A stretch of 64,000 nucleotides of DNA from Ischnura elegans (GCF_921293095.1 NC_060253.1:73135992-73199991); one strand, 5' to 3'; numbered from the stretch's first letter, positions 12,691 to 26,704 are shown. The notes: generated by a model from the letters alone, not told the origin. Numbers and translations: made by a program.

Positions 12691-13636
12691 TAAATGATTA
12701 GCGCATATAACTAAAAGAAAATGGAGATATCATTACTATACTATCATTATATTATACTGATGTATGAACTATTCCACAGCATTAGAGTTCACGAGAAAGT
12801 GATGCTTATCAACCAACGTCTTCCCTAAATTAAATTTTAAAATTATTTTTTATTCCTTTCTCTATATCATTTTAAATTTATACTCATTTTGTGACAATCA
12901 CTTTATACATATCTTGAATAAAATGTTACAAACATATCCACAGTGGCTGTGGTAGCAATGGATGAAAAAATAATAAAAGAACCCTAATATGCCACTATGC
13001 GGTGAAACCAGTTAGTTATACGCATATTAAAATGTTATGGAATAGAATATAATTATTTGAACATGAGCATAAAAACTTCCGCCAAAAACACCTATGGTGG
13101 CTATACGAATTAGAGATAAGTTAATGGTTGCATGAATATACTATGTTTGAGCGAAATATGACGATGATGGCATAGGAAGACGTTGAAATATTATAAAAAA
13201 TACACTACCATGAACACTGTTGAACAGCCGGAACAGCCTTCATTGAACAGCTTTCATGTACTTACTGCAAATTTGGTACGCAGATTTATAATAACTTATT
13301 GGTGATGAAAATTTCTGGTTACATATGCCTACACTGTAAACCGATTAAGATTTTCAATATGGCGTTAAAGTACACTAGTTTGATTGAGACATCCTCGGAT
13401 TGAAAATATCACTTGCTGTGCTATCCAATAGGGAATGTAAGCTTCGGGGATAAATATAGCGTAAAATAAGGCATTGAAATTCATCTAAGACGTTGGTGTA
13501 AAAAAACACACAATCGTCAGCGAAAGATCGAACGAAACGGGAAAACTGGGACATAATTTAGTTAGAAATTGCTTAAGTGCAATGCAAATTTCGGAGTGAT
13601 CCCCTATGATAAGGATAGGAGAAGTGACTTAAAATA
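12691..13636. other. AT-rich sequence, no gene recognised
   Basis: No sustained ORF, tRNA box pair or repeat boundary was seen before the third GGGTGGTTTCC copy. Confidence 0.45.
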
Positions 13637-14210
13637 GGGTGGTTACCTATTATTTTTTATTGCCTAAATTGAAAGATTATTACTCCTGGACTACGCATTT
13701 CACGCTTTTCGATTTTTAAATTACGATATCTATTTTTTACTATCAAATGAAAATAAAAATTTTTAAGCGCGCGGAAACGCGACGGCTAAGTATGAATACT
13801 GGGAAAAGCCCGTGTGACGTCATTCTGGTTCACCCCTGAGTGAGGTGACCTTGGGGCGAGGATATGTTCGCTGCTGCGATGCAGGCTGCTAGCTGGTAGC
13901 GCTTGGCTTAAATAAGGGTTACTAATACCTTATCAAACGAAGGAAGCTTTCAGACCATACACAGTTTTATTAGGTGATTATTAAGAGATGTTTCCCTGAG
14001 TTCTTTGCGTCATGCATGCATTGGTAATCTCAGACATTGTAAAACTCCCGACTACCCGACTACTCCCGACTACGCGGTTAAAATTGACTATTGACATTCG
14101 TCTAAACTGGGATTTCTATAACCAAATAATTTGTGTATTATGAATACCCTAATAGTGGGTAAGGAATCCCAATCAATGCCTTTCGTTTTACTTGATGAAG
14201 GAAACTACCC
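13637..14210. mobile_element. GGGTGGTTTCC-family non-autonomous DNA transposon, copy 3
   Basis: It begins TA-GGGTGGTTACC and ends GGAAACTACCC-TA. The interior follows copies 1 and 2, but the GTGACGTCACGTGG segment is missing. In its place there is a local CCCGACTAC repetition near 14048-14070, so this is an internal-deletion derivative. Confidence 0.85.
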
Positions 14211-14211
14211 T

Positions 14212-16550
14212 ATTTGGCATCAGCTAAAACCATGGCTCCGTAGATAAACCGAGAAAATTCCAGAACTAATACGTGCACCGGGAAAATCCACATTACTGTT
14301 ATAGCTGTACAGTTTTCGCCGAGGATCTTCCGAGACAATCGTGATATGAGTATGCTGCTGGGATCATTAATTTCCCTGAGTAAAATTATTACAATTAGAT
14401 ATTCTGCAAATGGAAAGTGCCACATATTAAATTAATCCCAGAAACATGTTTGAAACTCATTGTTAAAAATGACGGTTATGCTGTTACTTTTACCATAAAA
14501 AAGGTCATTGGATCACACCTAGGGAATCAATGAAACTAAGACCTTAGAGTATTATACATTAACAAAGATACCTATCGAAACAAAATCATACAAAGAAGTG
14601 TACAAAATGTTTCAGGCGGCGTAGACAAAACATATATTTCTGAAGATCGTCTGAGGGTGAAGACCAAGTCGTTCTTCGAAACATCGGGAGACATGCAGCC
14701 AATTACACGGAAGAGAACCCGAGAATCACTTCTGCTCCTGATACGCTGGGAAAATCTAAGATATTACAAAACTCATACAATATCAAAAGTCTGCCTTCGC
14801 GCCTTAAATATCAAAAGTCTGCGTCCTTTTTCAAAGATTCGAGCATATAACTTTAAGCGGAACAGTACCGAGAAAAAAATCGATAAAGGTGAAGGAAACG
14901 ACCGAATAAAAAAAACGGTTCGCGTAACTAAAAAAAAAGAGAAAAACGAAAAGAAGGAATCGAAAGAATGAACTCTCAAGCGTCAAAAGGGATGAGCCTC
15001 CAACAATGCGCTTGGGGAGAATTCATTTTTTTTCTTCTGTTATTTTCATTATTATTTCCATCGAAAGTCGACGTGCGCGGATCCAAATATGGGTCACACG
15101 AAGCGTCCCCGTTCCCTTCGCTCCTTTCCACACGCCCTTATATTCTTCAACTTCCGTTCTTCGCCCTCCAACGCCCTTTCCCTCAAACCAAAAATTCACA
15201 TCCAACCCTCATACTTTTGGCCCACATTCCTTTTCATACCTCCAAATCTTGGCTCCACCCTTTCTCCAAGGAGGAATATATAACTTCCCAAATATATCTT
15301 AAAGAAATGTACACACCGTAGAGAAGAATGGGGTGCTCTCATAAAATTAAAATAGTATTTTTTACAAGTATAGATGACTGAGTTTAAGTTATTAACGCAT
15401 GCAAAATATGATTTCATTATTCTCAATATTCTTGGTGTTACACAGCTTCAAAGATCGCCAAAATTACAAAATTCTTTCGCGCTACAAGAATGCCCTGTGA
15501 CATCAGAACGAGAGTAAGCAGAGTCGCTCCATAGCAATAACAAACACTAGCGACGATAAAAAAACAGCTTCGACGATACTGTTTCATAAGTTGAAGGGTG
15601 TGTGAAAAACAATTGTCAATAGTTGTAAAGCTTTTACGGTGTACGTATTGCGCAATGGCTGACTCCGACTTCCTTTGGCGCATTCTGGGAACATTCTAAA
15701 GGTTATTCATGGTAGCTTATTTGTTCTCCGGCAATGAAGAATTCTCGGCGCGGATTTGAGAAGCCGCGAATTTGAAATGTAACATAAATTAATTCATCCA
15801 TCTCGTTCGCTAGTAATCTAGACCTTGGTTTGTATCTCATTTAATCACTGTCATTTATTCATTGATTTTTAATGTGTACTGGGTGCAATATTGGAATATG
15901 TGAAGTTAACGTTTTGAAGAAATACAACGTAACATATTCGACGCCGATTTACTTAGTATACCTAAGGTCTGGAAGAGAGACAGACGGTGATTCAGTAGCG
16001 GAATAGGTTCAAATGAAAATAAATTTGAGCGTTTGCACTGCTGGGGCTAAGGTGACACCATAACGTAAAGTGAGAACAATTATCTTATCCTGTGGGAATC
16101 GCCGTAGATGAGGAAGATGAAAAAGTAATAAGCGCTACTTGTCAAGACTGTGCATCTTCCAGTATGTTTAGGTACATTCTTTTGGTCTGTCAATTATTCA
16201 GTACAAATTTTCCACATGCCTGATGACGAAATTAACATGAATTGCTTGGAAAAAAATCAACTGTACTGAGAAAAAGTACTGAGAGATGCATACTTTTTTC
16301 TAAAACTGGGACAAATAATCCACTGGTACCACGTTAACTTCTTGTTTACTGGACTCTGACGTCACGCTAAGCAAACATGGCGATGGGTCGTTTGTAGCGC
16401 AGGATTACTATACAATTTTCAAAGTGGAATTTTGCGAATAATACGCAGGGTAGAGAAAAACTGCTTTCACTCTGATTTTCAGTGTGGAGGGTATTTTTTT
16501 ATTGCATAATCATCCATTTTCAGTGGAATTCCTCATTTCTCGTGCTGCAG
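14212..16550. other. No gene recognised
   Basis: Contains an A-rich stretch near 14870-14970 and a CT-rich stretch near 15090-15270, which produce overlapping ORFs of 60-117 codons on both strands. None has recognisable domains. Confidence 0.4.
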
Positions 16551-16815
16551 AAATGAAATCTGTAATAGTCCGGAAGTAATTTTGGTTTCAATATTTTAAC
16601 GACTATACACTGGTTATGAGACTTTCTTAACCACATGACTGCTTCCAAAATATCTCTTGAAGAAATAGGCACACTGTATAGAGAAATTTCTGGCGCTAAA
16701 GAAGTGTAATCTGTAAAAATCCTGACAAAAATTTGGCTTTCATATTTTAATGACTCAAAACAGGCTATATGTATTTACTAACTTGATGAATGATTCCAAA
16801 ATTGATATTTGATAC
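16551..16815. repeat. Diverged tandem repeat, about 150-bp spacing
   Basis: Two successive segments share CTGTAATAGTCC / CTGTAAAAATCC, ATTTTGGTTTCAATATTTTA / ATTTGGCTTTCATATTTTA and GCTTCCAAAAT / GATTCCAAAAT. The phrase AGTAATTTTGG recurs in the related segment at 58628-58780, so this may belong to a dispersed family. Confidence 0.5.
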
Positions 16816-17987
16816 TTTAACACTTAAAAAGTTATGATAGAATTTTGCCAGATCAAAATTAAAATCGAGTAAATGCAATTAGCATTGAATTGCGATTTCG
16901 ACAAGAATACCAGGAGACCTAAAAATAGCTCTACTCACTATCCGTGATGACGCACTGAGTTGGGCGGCGATATGACATTCTTTTATAGTTGACACGGGTA
17001 CTTAAGTTATGGCAACCTTTCCGTGTAACGCATAATAATTTCATAATTCAAGCCCAGAAAAAAATTCAAGCTTTGTTGAGCATTTAAATTTCGGCACGTA
17101 GACCTAAAAATGGTACAGTCATTAAGAGTAATGTCCTACGAACACGTTTTATCCAACACAGAAGCTTTCCCTACGGAGCAAGACAACTCAAATGTTCGCG
17201 ACTAAGATTAATCCTGGAAATTAACGAGGATTATAATTCCCCACGCATTAAGGAAAATGGGTTGGGAAAGCCTAGAAATAATAGCCAGCAAACAATGATG
17301 GCCAAGAAAAGAGAATTTTACGTGCTCACAAATAAGTGATCCCCACGTCGAATGGGACTAAGCATTAATAGATGTGCCCCCAGAAAAATCTATGCACGCC
17401 AAAGAATAATAAATCATAACTAAGGAACAATCGAGCTAGGTAAAATATAAAATATGTAATATTTTTCTCAGATGTTGGTAATTTTTCTTATGATTATTTA
17501 GAAGCTGATTATCAACAGAAGATATTTTTTGTGTGAAGACATGCGGTATTTATTGATAGTAAATTTGCACTCAAAGTACCTTTTATCGAAATGAAGATCA
17601 AAGATTATAAAAGTTTCAATGAAAACGAACTTAACCAAGTTTAGGCTTCTTTATTTACAAGTTTATCCATGCAAACTGATTTAGAGGTAGTACAAAAGCT
17701 ATGAGTTGTTTCTTAAAAAGTATCTGGTAGAAGCTTAACGTTACCTTTAAGTTACTTTTTAAAATTCTACACCAACTTTTATGACAACTATTCGTGCAGT
17801 TTCAACTTCCATCCCTCTCACGTAGTCACGGAAACCTGGTATTTGAATAATCTTTGGACTCTATTCCAAGATCAAAAATACCACAGTTAACCTGGAAGTC
17901 TGTATTATAAATGCTACAAAAATTTACCCCTACTTAAGAATTGATTTCCATTACGATAGCAGGCTTCGCTCCTTTTCTTAACTATAC
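16816..17987. other. AT-rich sequence, no gene recognised
   Basis: No coding signal or structured repeat was recognised before the hAT MITE. Confidence 0.45.
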
Positions 17988-17995
17988 CAGTTGGT

Positions 17996-18238
17996 CAGTG
18001 GCTCAGCGAGAGGGGACGTCAGGACCACTCCCGAAATATAAAAATACAATTACTTTCTTGATTAAAAGAAAACAAAATATTGAAAAATCATGAGCTTAAA
18101 AAATATTTCTTTGACAAATGAAGTTTTTTAGATTATGAAAAGCGTAAAAATCAGCTTAAAACCCTCTCTTTAGTACCCCCTTTTATTTTATTTCTAGTTT
18201 TGGATCCCCCCAGAAAGAAATTTCTGGCTACCCCACTT
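17996..18238. mobile_element. hAT-type MITE, AGTGGCGTAGC family, exact 8-bp target duplication
   Basis: The element starts CAGTGGCTCAGCGAG and ends CTGGCTACCCCACTT. An exact CAGTTGGT lies on each side (17988-17995 and 18239-18246), matching the 8-bp duplication of hAT elements. The interior resembles the copy at 4158-4445 (AAAAGAAAACAAAATATTGA). At 243 bp there is no transposase. Confidence 0.9.
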
Positions 18239-18319
18239 CAGTTGGTACGATCTTCGAATAAACATAAAATCGGAGTATTTTTTACAAATAAATTTTGGCT
18301 ATTCTTATTTCAACATCTA

Positions 18320-19262
18320 GGCCCGTATTCTTAGTCGACCCTGTAGGGCCAACCGACCCTGGAAACGTCATCAGCCCTTACATAAAGCGATCTCGCCCTA
18401 CATATGGCCCTTTTTGGAATTAAAGGACCCTACCAGATGCAGGGTACCCGAGCCAGTCCTACACCCTACAAAAACATGGCGGCCAAATTTCGTCTGCTGA
18501 TCACTTCTATTAACAAATCTACGTTACAATGGATATTAACGGAGACGAGCTCACAGGAACCATTTTAAAATGTACAGAAACACACCAGAAAGGTAATAAT
18601 ACTACCACATTATACCCACAAGTGAAATAAATAATAAATTTGACTGAAGTATAATAAGTAAAATGTAGTGGTATACATCGCCTTGTATCTGCTGATATAT
18701 ATTAATATTTTTCACGTTTGGCACTTGGCACGCTTTTGAGAAACCAATATCGTTTACATACAACCATATTAAACATATTTTCATGCCGCTATTTTCCACA
18801 TAATAAGCTTAACTACGGAAGGTAAAAGTGAATGACGAACCTTGATGTGCAACGTAAGTTCTCACGTCAATGATCATATTTGCCCTGTACTTACCGCTTG
18901 TACATACTGCTTTTGAAGTAATTTAAAGACAATACGATTCTTCTTTTGGATCGATATGAAAGTATTTATAGGTATACTTAATGTAGCAACACGACCTGGC
19001 GGACGACACCAATTGTTTATTTACCTTGAGCCGTTGCCCGAACAATACGCCCGAAAATTATCGGACGTATTTTCTTAGTTTCATACTTAGGTCTCATCAC
19101 GCAACCAGATTGGAAAACGCGCTGTGCCATCGTCTACGTCATTCCTGAGAGCTTGACGACGGAATTACCCCCCACCGCTTATGTAGGGTCGACTGAGAAA
19201 CGCATGTAGGGGCCTCTTGTTATGTAGGGACGGATATGTAGGGCCGACTAAGAATACGGGCC
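18320..19262. mobile_element. 943-bp non-autonomous DNA transposon, GGCCCGTATTCTTAGTCG termini
   Basis: The left end GGCCCGTATTCTTAGTCGAC and right end CGACTAAGAATACGGGCC are near-perfect inverted repeats, flanked by CTA at 18317-18319 and 19263-19265. Subterminal TGTAGGG motifs are repeated at both ends and are probable transposase-binding repeats. A 3-bp duplication is compatible with PIF/Harbinger-type elements, but no transposase is present and the class is uncertain. The short coding-like stretch from 18529 (MDINGDELTGT) may be a remnant of an element protein. Confidence 0.9.
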
Positions 19263-19265
19263 CTA

Positions 19266-22200
19266 GTTGCCACCCCAAGGCATCTCCCATCACTGGGGTG
19301 CGTTAATAACATTTATGGGTTGAACTACAATTTCCATAAAAATATTTTAAAGAAATTTATTTCCTTCGTTTCCATCGCTTCGGAGCACTTAATTGCCAAT
19401 TATCTCATTGATTAGTAATAAATATCTATTACATGCATACATACATTGTTTCTTTACGGTTGTGGAGTAAGCTAGATAAAAAATGTAAATATCACCGCTT
19501 CAAGTGCCGGTGTTTGGAGGGGTATTTCACTGTCTACAACCGTTTCCGAAATTTCCAAACGATGTTATCTCCGTATCGTAAGTAGAGAGGAGCCGAATCT
19601 AGCCGTTTCCATCTACATGGTTTTGCAATACATGCTCACTTTTTTATCACTCACTTCTAACGGCACTAATATTTCGTGAGCCACGATTTTTCATTTATTT
19701 CAGCTCAACCGCATTCATATCCATTATACGGACAAAAATACGCCTACAGACTACGTATAACTCTTAAAATTTACATTGAATTTATGGCGTTACAATTATT
19801 TCAAAGACCTACGTTTTATCGCAATTAAAAAAGATTCCCATAAATACTTCGTGTGATACGCATTACAATGACGTGTGGTATTTTTAGATAATGAAGTTAA
19901 ACTTTACCTAACTCACATTAAATTGAGAAGCATGGATTGTAAGATTTTCACTGAAAACGACCACAGAAAACTTACATTTTCTTTATTCTTACTATCGTCA
20001 GCTACAAGTGCGTTTGTTATCTTGTAAGAATTAACTTGGGTCAATTTATTTTGATGCAATGTATTTTAATACACGAAGGTAAAATTAATGGCCGTAAGAT
20101 GTCACTTTTGTTTTTACTGCAAACAAAAAAATCTAAAATCATAAATAGTTGTTCATCTCGCTCATCAAAATTACTTGAAAGCTTCATAACCAATTTTTAA
20201 TATTAAAAAATTTAATAATTTGAATTAATGCCCACAACAGACAATTACGCTACGATAAAGCATTGTACAAAGTAATCAAACACGCCATATTTAAATTTAT
20301 CATAAAGTAGTTAGAATCAAGCAGATTATGACGAAAAAGTGTAGACATACTTGTAAACAAGCAATGATAGATATTTCCATATAATAATATGGGAGATAAT
20401 ATTTAAAGCACTCATGCAAATAAATTATCCAAGGTGAGATTAAATATGTAAAGTCAACAACAGTGCTTGCTAAGCAAGCCCTTAACTATGATCGAAAGCA
20501 AAGAATTATTTTTTATGAATCTCACATTTAGTTAACTTTAAAAGGAACTACACATTTTCATCACGCCTGCGCCTTTTCTGCACAGTCAAATAGGTAATAA
20601 TTACAGTTTCATGCCTAACCAATATAAGGTACCAGCCATAACGATGCAAATTGAGCCATTCGGATTGCTACCAACTTTCAAAAGGCGTTTTAAATTCTTC
20701 AGAGGTCGTCACACAAGCTGAATCAAACAATTTCACCGCGGCAATTTGGCACAGCACTCAAATTCCGAAAGAGCGGCTGAAACCCCACTCGCTTTGCCAA
20801 TGGTATCAATTCCTAGGGATTCCCTGAATTACCTCCGGCCTTCAGCACGTACCCTTTTCAAGAGATTTTAGCTGATTATATGCTTGGGGAACGATCTCAA
20901 TCAAAACTTCTCGTTTGATCCTCTAGGATGTAGTGAAGGTTTTCTGATATTAATGCAGACATTCATTTATTTGTAGAATAATTATATCCATTCAAAGACG
21001 GTGAATAAATGAAGTTATAGAGCCGTGTAGGGTTTATTTAAATAAACCTTGTCGATCAGACTATGTTTTACTATTCTGTAGCCACTGATGCATAGGGAAA
21101 CTTCTGTAGAGAATGATACAGAAAATACTCGTATGATTTGATTTCTCGCGTTCAATCAACCAAAATACATTTATCCTAAAATTGATGAGCACTGTGGTTA
21201 AGTCATGAGATAACAGAAAATATGGTAACATTGAAGTACAAATCAAGACCAAAAACGGAAATTGCAAACAGATTACAAATGGAAGTGAGGACTTTGGCAT
21301 GGCCCCACCGTAGGTAAGCTAAACTGAAGGAAAAATCCGGCTAAAAAAGAAAATTCCAATCTCATTTGCTTTAAAGCGTCTAGTTCAAGCATCAAAGCTA
21401 TGGGCTAGCTTTTCTATTATAGGTAAAATTAGATGAATATCTTAAAGAAACTAATTTGTCTCAAGCAGGAATTATATATACCATTGGCTCCAGCGTAATT
21501 TTTGAAATTATGTCCCGGTTTAATGTATTTATTTTTAATACACGCCATGTTAATTTCACGCAAAAAAACAAATGATTTGCGCATACTACTTTTAAGTTCC
21601 CAGAAAACGTCTCTGAAGTAACCTACTTCAAAATGGTGGCTGATCGAAACGTACCTACTATGCATAAAAAGGAATGTTTCTCGTACAATGCAACTTCGTA
21701 CTAATAGTTGAGAAGCTCATCACGATTAGCAGTATTTAGAAACGGAGTATGCGGGATAACTGCAATATAGGAAATCGTTAAAAGGCATCGAGAGTCCGAT
21801 ATAGATTATTTCAAACGCTATTCTTTCTTAAAGTAATAGCAAACTTCTCAAACACTCTTCAATGACTTCTACAGTAAGAATCCTATGGTAATGGAATTGT
21901 ATATTAAGGTTTCATTTCTTGATCAGGCTCAACGATGAAATTAATTTGATCATGAACAAATTCAACGCAATATCCCATCAATTAGATTTTCCCATATTAT
22001 CTTCTTCATTTTCAAAACTTTATGTTTCTATTCTTAGAGCAATAAATGTAATTTTCATGAAATATCAGTACATTTTCGTTTTAAAATTTACCAAATCTCG
22101 AATAACTAAAATATTAAAGAAAATAAACGTAATTTTGCCAATACATTAAACATTATGTACCATCCATTCCTCTTTCTTCAAAAGAATGTTCTCTCCGCAG

Positions 22201-24440
22201 CTCTGGTTACGACCAAAGGTTTGATTGGCTATAATTCTCAGCTCTTCTCGTAATAAATTTCAAGTATCTTCATTTAAAATATTAACTTTATGGGTGGTTT
22301 ATTGATGTTTCAAATCTTTCTCTAGAACTTTTCCTTATCAAAGCGTTCGTGCGTACAAAAGACACTCCATCGGTATTTTTCAAGGAGCTTCGATGTTTTA
22401 AGTACTCGTAAGTTTCTCCGGATAGATTGAGTTCGACATCTTTCTATTCTTCCTCCCTGTAAAACTTTTTCAAGCGCCACTTCTAGCATGCTGTTACCTT
22501 TTTAATGATACAGCACATTTGAAGTTTCCAATAGTATTTTCTTTTCCTTTGCTATCGTCCGAGATTCAAAGGGATGCTTCGACTCCATTACGAAGATTAC
22601 GTCTTCTAGCAACAGAAAGCTTGAATTTCACTAAATTTCAATACAAGGGAATGTATTTTTTTAATCTAAAAACTAAAAGAAAAGCTGCAAGATCAGAAGA
22701 GAATTTACTGTGCATGCCGGTTAATTGGGCCACCAAGTAATGGGGTCTGCAGCTTTTTTGGCACACATTCTCTAGAAAAGAACCCAATTAATTAACCATC
22801 TCCCATTTTCTCCAGTTGGTTGAACAAATCAGAAGTTAAAGAAAAGGAAGGTTGACAAAAATATCGAAGGGCCAGCTTCTCTTACTCCATAAAATACCTG
22901 GAAAGGCATGCGTTTACGTCTGTAAGGAAGGATATTCAACATTTTTTTATCTAATGGCTACGTTCCGCAGATGGAAGTTGTTAAAAAATTTGAAATTTGA
23001 ATATTGTTCCACCAGGAAAGCATGCATCAGGGTAATTCGTAATCGTTAAAGAGATAGCAGGTGTATTACAAATGAATCAACTAGGATGGAAATAGCACTT
23101 CTTTACACCAGTAAAACGCCACAAAAACTAATAGAATTCTGAAAGTAGGTATAACTCCAAGTACTTTTCTTGCAAATTGATTTTACTTTCACAGTAATTT
23201 TTAACATGAAGTACAAAGTCAACGTAGGAGAATAAACTGTGCTCCAATTTTATCGTTTCCGTACACTTTCATTTAGCTTAATGTAATTATTTTACACGTA
23301 ATTCTCAGCTCTAGCAGCTTTACCACTCCTTTTTGGCAATGGCGTATAGGCTTTGAATAAGATAAAACCCAAATGATTATTATGAGCCTTGATTAAAAGT
23401 GAAAATGACAAAAGCCGACGAAGTCACCATGATTTTTAACAAATGAATAAAAAGAGCAAAATTTAAATTTCATACAAAACGGCTGCAAGAAGAATTTTCC
23501 GATAAACCTATTGTAACTATCCACTCTCTAAAACCTGAATCAAACGAGCATTTTTTCCATCCCTTTCGAGGGACAGCTCCGGTGATTTCTCAAGGGATGG
23601 CGGTAAAGACCGTATCACGAAATTGTCCATCCCATCCCTATTTCCAACACTCAGCACGTCCCTTTTTCTGTCGCTGAAACCATCGCTGGCACGCTCCTTC
23701 AGCCAATCAGAACTCGCGGCCGCTAAAAGGATTTGTAGCAAACGCCACGCTTGGCTTTTAATTGAATGACATTTTTAAATACGGAAAGTGATGTAATAAT
23801 CGATGGCAATTACCACGTGATTCAGATAACGATGGATAACTCTTTTCGTCCCTAAAAACCTATCGCTGGAGCTATCATTATAAGGGATGGAAAAAATGTT
23901 CGTGTTATCCAAGCTTGTCGGTACGCTTTTACTCTTACATCTCTGGTGAAGAGTTGCATCGAAAATTTTAAGGTGAACTCGTAATGCTGTGTTAACACGT
24001 ACTGCTATCACTCACTAACTCAATGACTCAACCCAGAAGATGATATGCTTAGGTGAGAGAAGAGTACCCCACACTAAGCCACATTAATGTGTAATATATT
24101 TAGATTAGGTTACCTACCTTCGAAAATCGTTAACCATTCTCACCCATGGAAAAACAAAACCGTAGATTTCCTTAGATAAACTTTTATCTCCGTAAATGTA
24201 ACTCTGCAAGTTATAATCATCATTAGTTATTTCCGAAATGGGCTTAGTTGCAGTAATTACTTCTCCGTAGGTGCTTGCCTCCAATATCAGCCTGAATTTT
24301 CCCAAAATCTTAAACTTTAAGGCTAGTGCTGCAGTGGTTATTATAATCCGATTTTTTTTTAAATTTCGGAAATGAAAATGAGACCAAGATGTAAGTATAC
24401 GCAAAACTTACCCGTATACGGCAAATTTGATCCAGGAAAG
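19266..24440. other. Long AT-rich stretch, no gene recognised
   Basis: No ORF above about 96 codons and no recognisable protein. A GC-rich patch at 23650-23720 contains AGCCAATCAG beside a NotI-like GCGGCCGC. No repeat boundaries were identified. Confidence 0.45.
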
Positions 24441-24625
24441 AAATCATTTTACGGCTCACCCTCGTGTGCATATCTTACAATCAGTGTAGGTGGCCAGTTC
24501 CTTTCTCTGGGCCACATCGCCCTTCGAGAGTTTTGTTTAAGGTATCCCAACGCTTCAGCGGAGATAAGAACCCAGAACCCTCCTATCAGCGGCCCAATTC
24601 CACCCACTGGGCCATAATGATAGAT
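24441..24625 (+). repeat. Diverged single unit related to the 231-bp satellite
   Basis: GTGTAGGTGGCCAGTTCCTT followed by TCTCTGGGCCAC and CGAGAGTTTTG matches the satellite phrase GGGGGGCCAGTTCCTTTCTC at 4562 and its GAGGATTTATAAATGG continuation. The following AACCCAGAACCCTCC resembles the phrase next to the array at 4650-4690. It is an isolated outlier of the satellite family. Confidence 0.6.
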
Positions 24626-26588
24626 TATTACGATCGACAATTAGATTTGGACAGTGATAATGAAATAATGCGGAGGAAGTGTGGAACGATTGAGGACATG
24701 ACCATTCTTGATTCAATCTATGAGCGATGTTGAAGCAGTGAAGCTGTAGACGCATTGGGAGTCGATGACTATTAGGGTGCCTTCGCAGTTCGGCGTTGCG
24801 TTGACGCCGCGGCTCGCGAGCCAATCAGAGCCCGTCTTTGGGAATTGATGACGTCATGTCGCCAGCTCGCTGCGTCGTCGCAGAAAAATCTGAACCTGTC
24901 GGATTTTCTCTGCGTGGAAGCGGCAGTACGCCGACGATTTCGAATTGGTGTTTGTTTATGGGAAGTCTAGGTACACAAATATGCAAGATTAGCTCTAATT
25001 GGAGTAAAAATGCTACTGATTTCATTATTTACTATTATTTTGATGTGTTAAGCATAGATATTTCGTATCTTTCCTTAACGTAAGACAAATTTTAACCCTA
25101 AACTAGATCACAATCACTGAGGAGTACAGATTAGCATATCACAAGCTATATACAGCGTGAGAGCTCCTTGTTGGTAACTACGGTCGTTTAAATTCCAATT
25201 TATATCTAATAATTGTGCCCTCATGATCTGATCAGTTGAAGCTATTTAGATAACATGACTAGCACAATCTGTTTGAGCAACAGTTATCATAAATAAATAT
25301 TCTTGATAACATTCAACGTTACCCATGTTCATTGAGTGTATGTAATTTGTTATTTTTCGTATATTCCGAGTTAGGAAATAAAATTTAAAGATCATAATAA
25401 CATGGAAGATTTCTTTCACGAAGAAGCATTCTTCCACGATAATAATGCATAAGCAAGGGCCATTCCTATATATATGATTATCGACTTTATGGTTGCCATA
25501 TTAACTTCCAATGTTGCTTATAGTTGAGAAGAATATTTTAAGAAATTAAATTGCGTAAAAATGCACAAAACAACATATTTGTTGTGCGTTTGGCTCGAAA
25601 TCATAAGATGATATGCTCCCGGGCTGATTTTTAGGAGCCGACGATTTTTGCCTTTCATTTGTTTTCGCAACACACAGCTGTGAAGGGCAAAATTTGCTGG
25701 CGGGGCGGGAGTTCTCGTGGCGTCGACGCAATGCATAGCTATGAAGACACCCTTATACCCTTTTTCCGAATTGTTGGCGGCTGGGTGATAGTGAGCTAGT
25801 AGCCAATCAGAGGCGCTCCTCCTTCCACATCACCGTTACCCTCCAACCCCATCCCTTTTCTCCTTCATAGGGGCGACCAGCGTTGCCGGTACGTGAAAAT
25901 AACTGTACGTGAGGCAGCATGTGCGCGATTTCCATAGAATAAGTTGGGCAAAACTGCGAGCTATGGAGCGATGTTCACTGCACGAAAGCCGCAGAGACAG
26001 AAAGGCGCAGAGAGACTGCGGCCTCCAAAACACTTTCACCTGCCACTTTTCTGTGATTGGCTAGAAGAGTTGGTGGGCCTCGATCGTGTTCAAGGCCACC
26101 CGCCATTAGTTGGGAAAAAAGGGCATAGTATATCCCTAGAAAAGTTAAAAAGAAAACTTAAAAATAAAAACAGGTAGTATTTTTCAAAGAATACTTTTTT
26201 ATCGATATACTGTAAAGCCCGCTACCGACCACTCACTGACAGACTCTCTCATCCATACAAAAGTTTGGGGTAAACAAGATGAGGTACGACAAGTAGGTTA
26301 TGAAATCTACCCCCTCAAAAATCGTCTGCAACCCTATGAAAATCTGTCGAAGCACTGAATTTTCCGTCTATTACAGTGTTGCTAAATGCCTCAATGACTT
26401 TTCTTTTTGGGGGGATTTGGGGGTCAAAAAATCGATTTTTCAAAAAATGCCATTTTTCGAATCCATACCATGTGATAAGCCGAGAAGCCAACTTTCAGAC
26501 CGATAGGAGCCCGTTTAATTTTTGGCTAAATGTGCAATTTCACAATTTCGTGAATTATCATTCCAAATGGGAGGAATACACGGTGTAG
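24626..26588. promoter_or_regulatory. Two GC-rich islands with CCAAT-type motifs; function unproven
   Basis: 24780-24940 and 25680-26060 are GC/CpG-richer than the surroundings. The first has AGCCAATCAG (24819-24828) and, about 20 bp on, ATGACGTCAT. The second has AGCCAATCAG (25801-25810) and an inverted GATTGGCT (26055-26062). These resemble NF-Y and CRE/ATF sites. No downstream ORF is recognised, so they may be promoters or enhancers of a gene outside the window, or decayed repeats. Confidence 0.3.
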
Positions 26589-26606
26589 TGGAGCGGCTAT
26601 AAAAGG
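26589..26606 (+). promoter_or_regulatory. Consensus TATA box in GC-rich context
   Basis: GGCTATAAAAGGCC matches the TATA-box consensus with G/C flanks. GC-rich sequence lies downstream (GGGGCGGGGC). No ORF begins close downstream, because the next coding match is a LINE fragment from about 26705. It may be coincidental. Confidence 0.25.
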
Positions 26607-26704
26607 CCAGAGACCTTTTCCGGAGGACTCAGGGGCGGGGCACAGCGTAAGCGAGTTTATTATTTATAAGGTTTCCATGGTTATCCAAAATTTAATTTGA
26701 TATT

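Noticed and set aside
24464-24733. 89-codon ORF ending with a hydrophilic segment (YDRQLDLDSDNEIMRRKC)
   Set aside because: The first part is diverged satellite. The remainder looks somewhat protein-like, but there is no recognised domain, splice context or second exon to support a gene.
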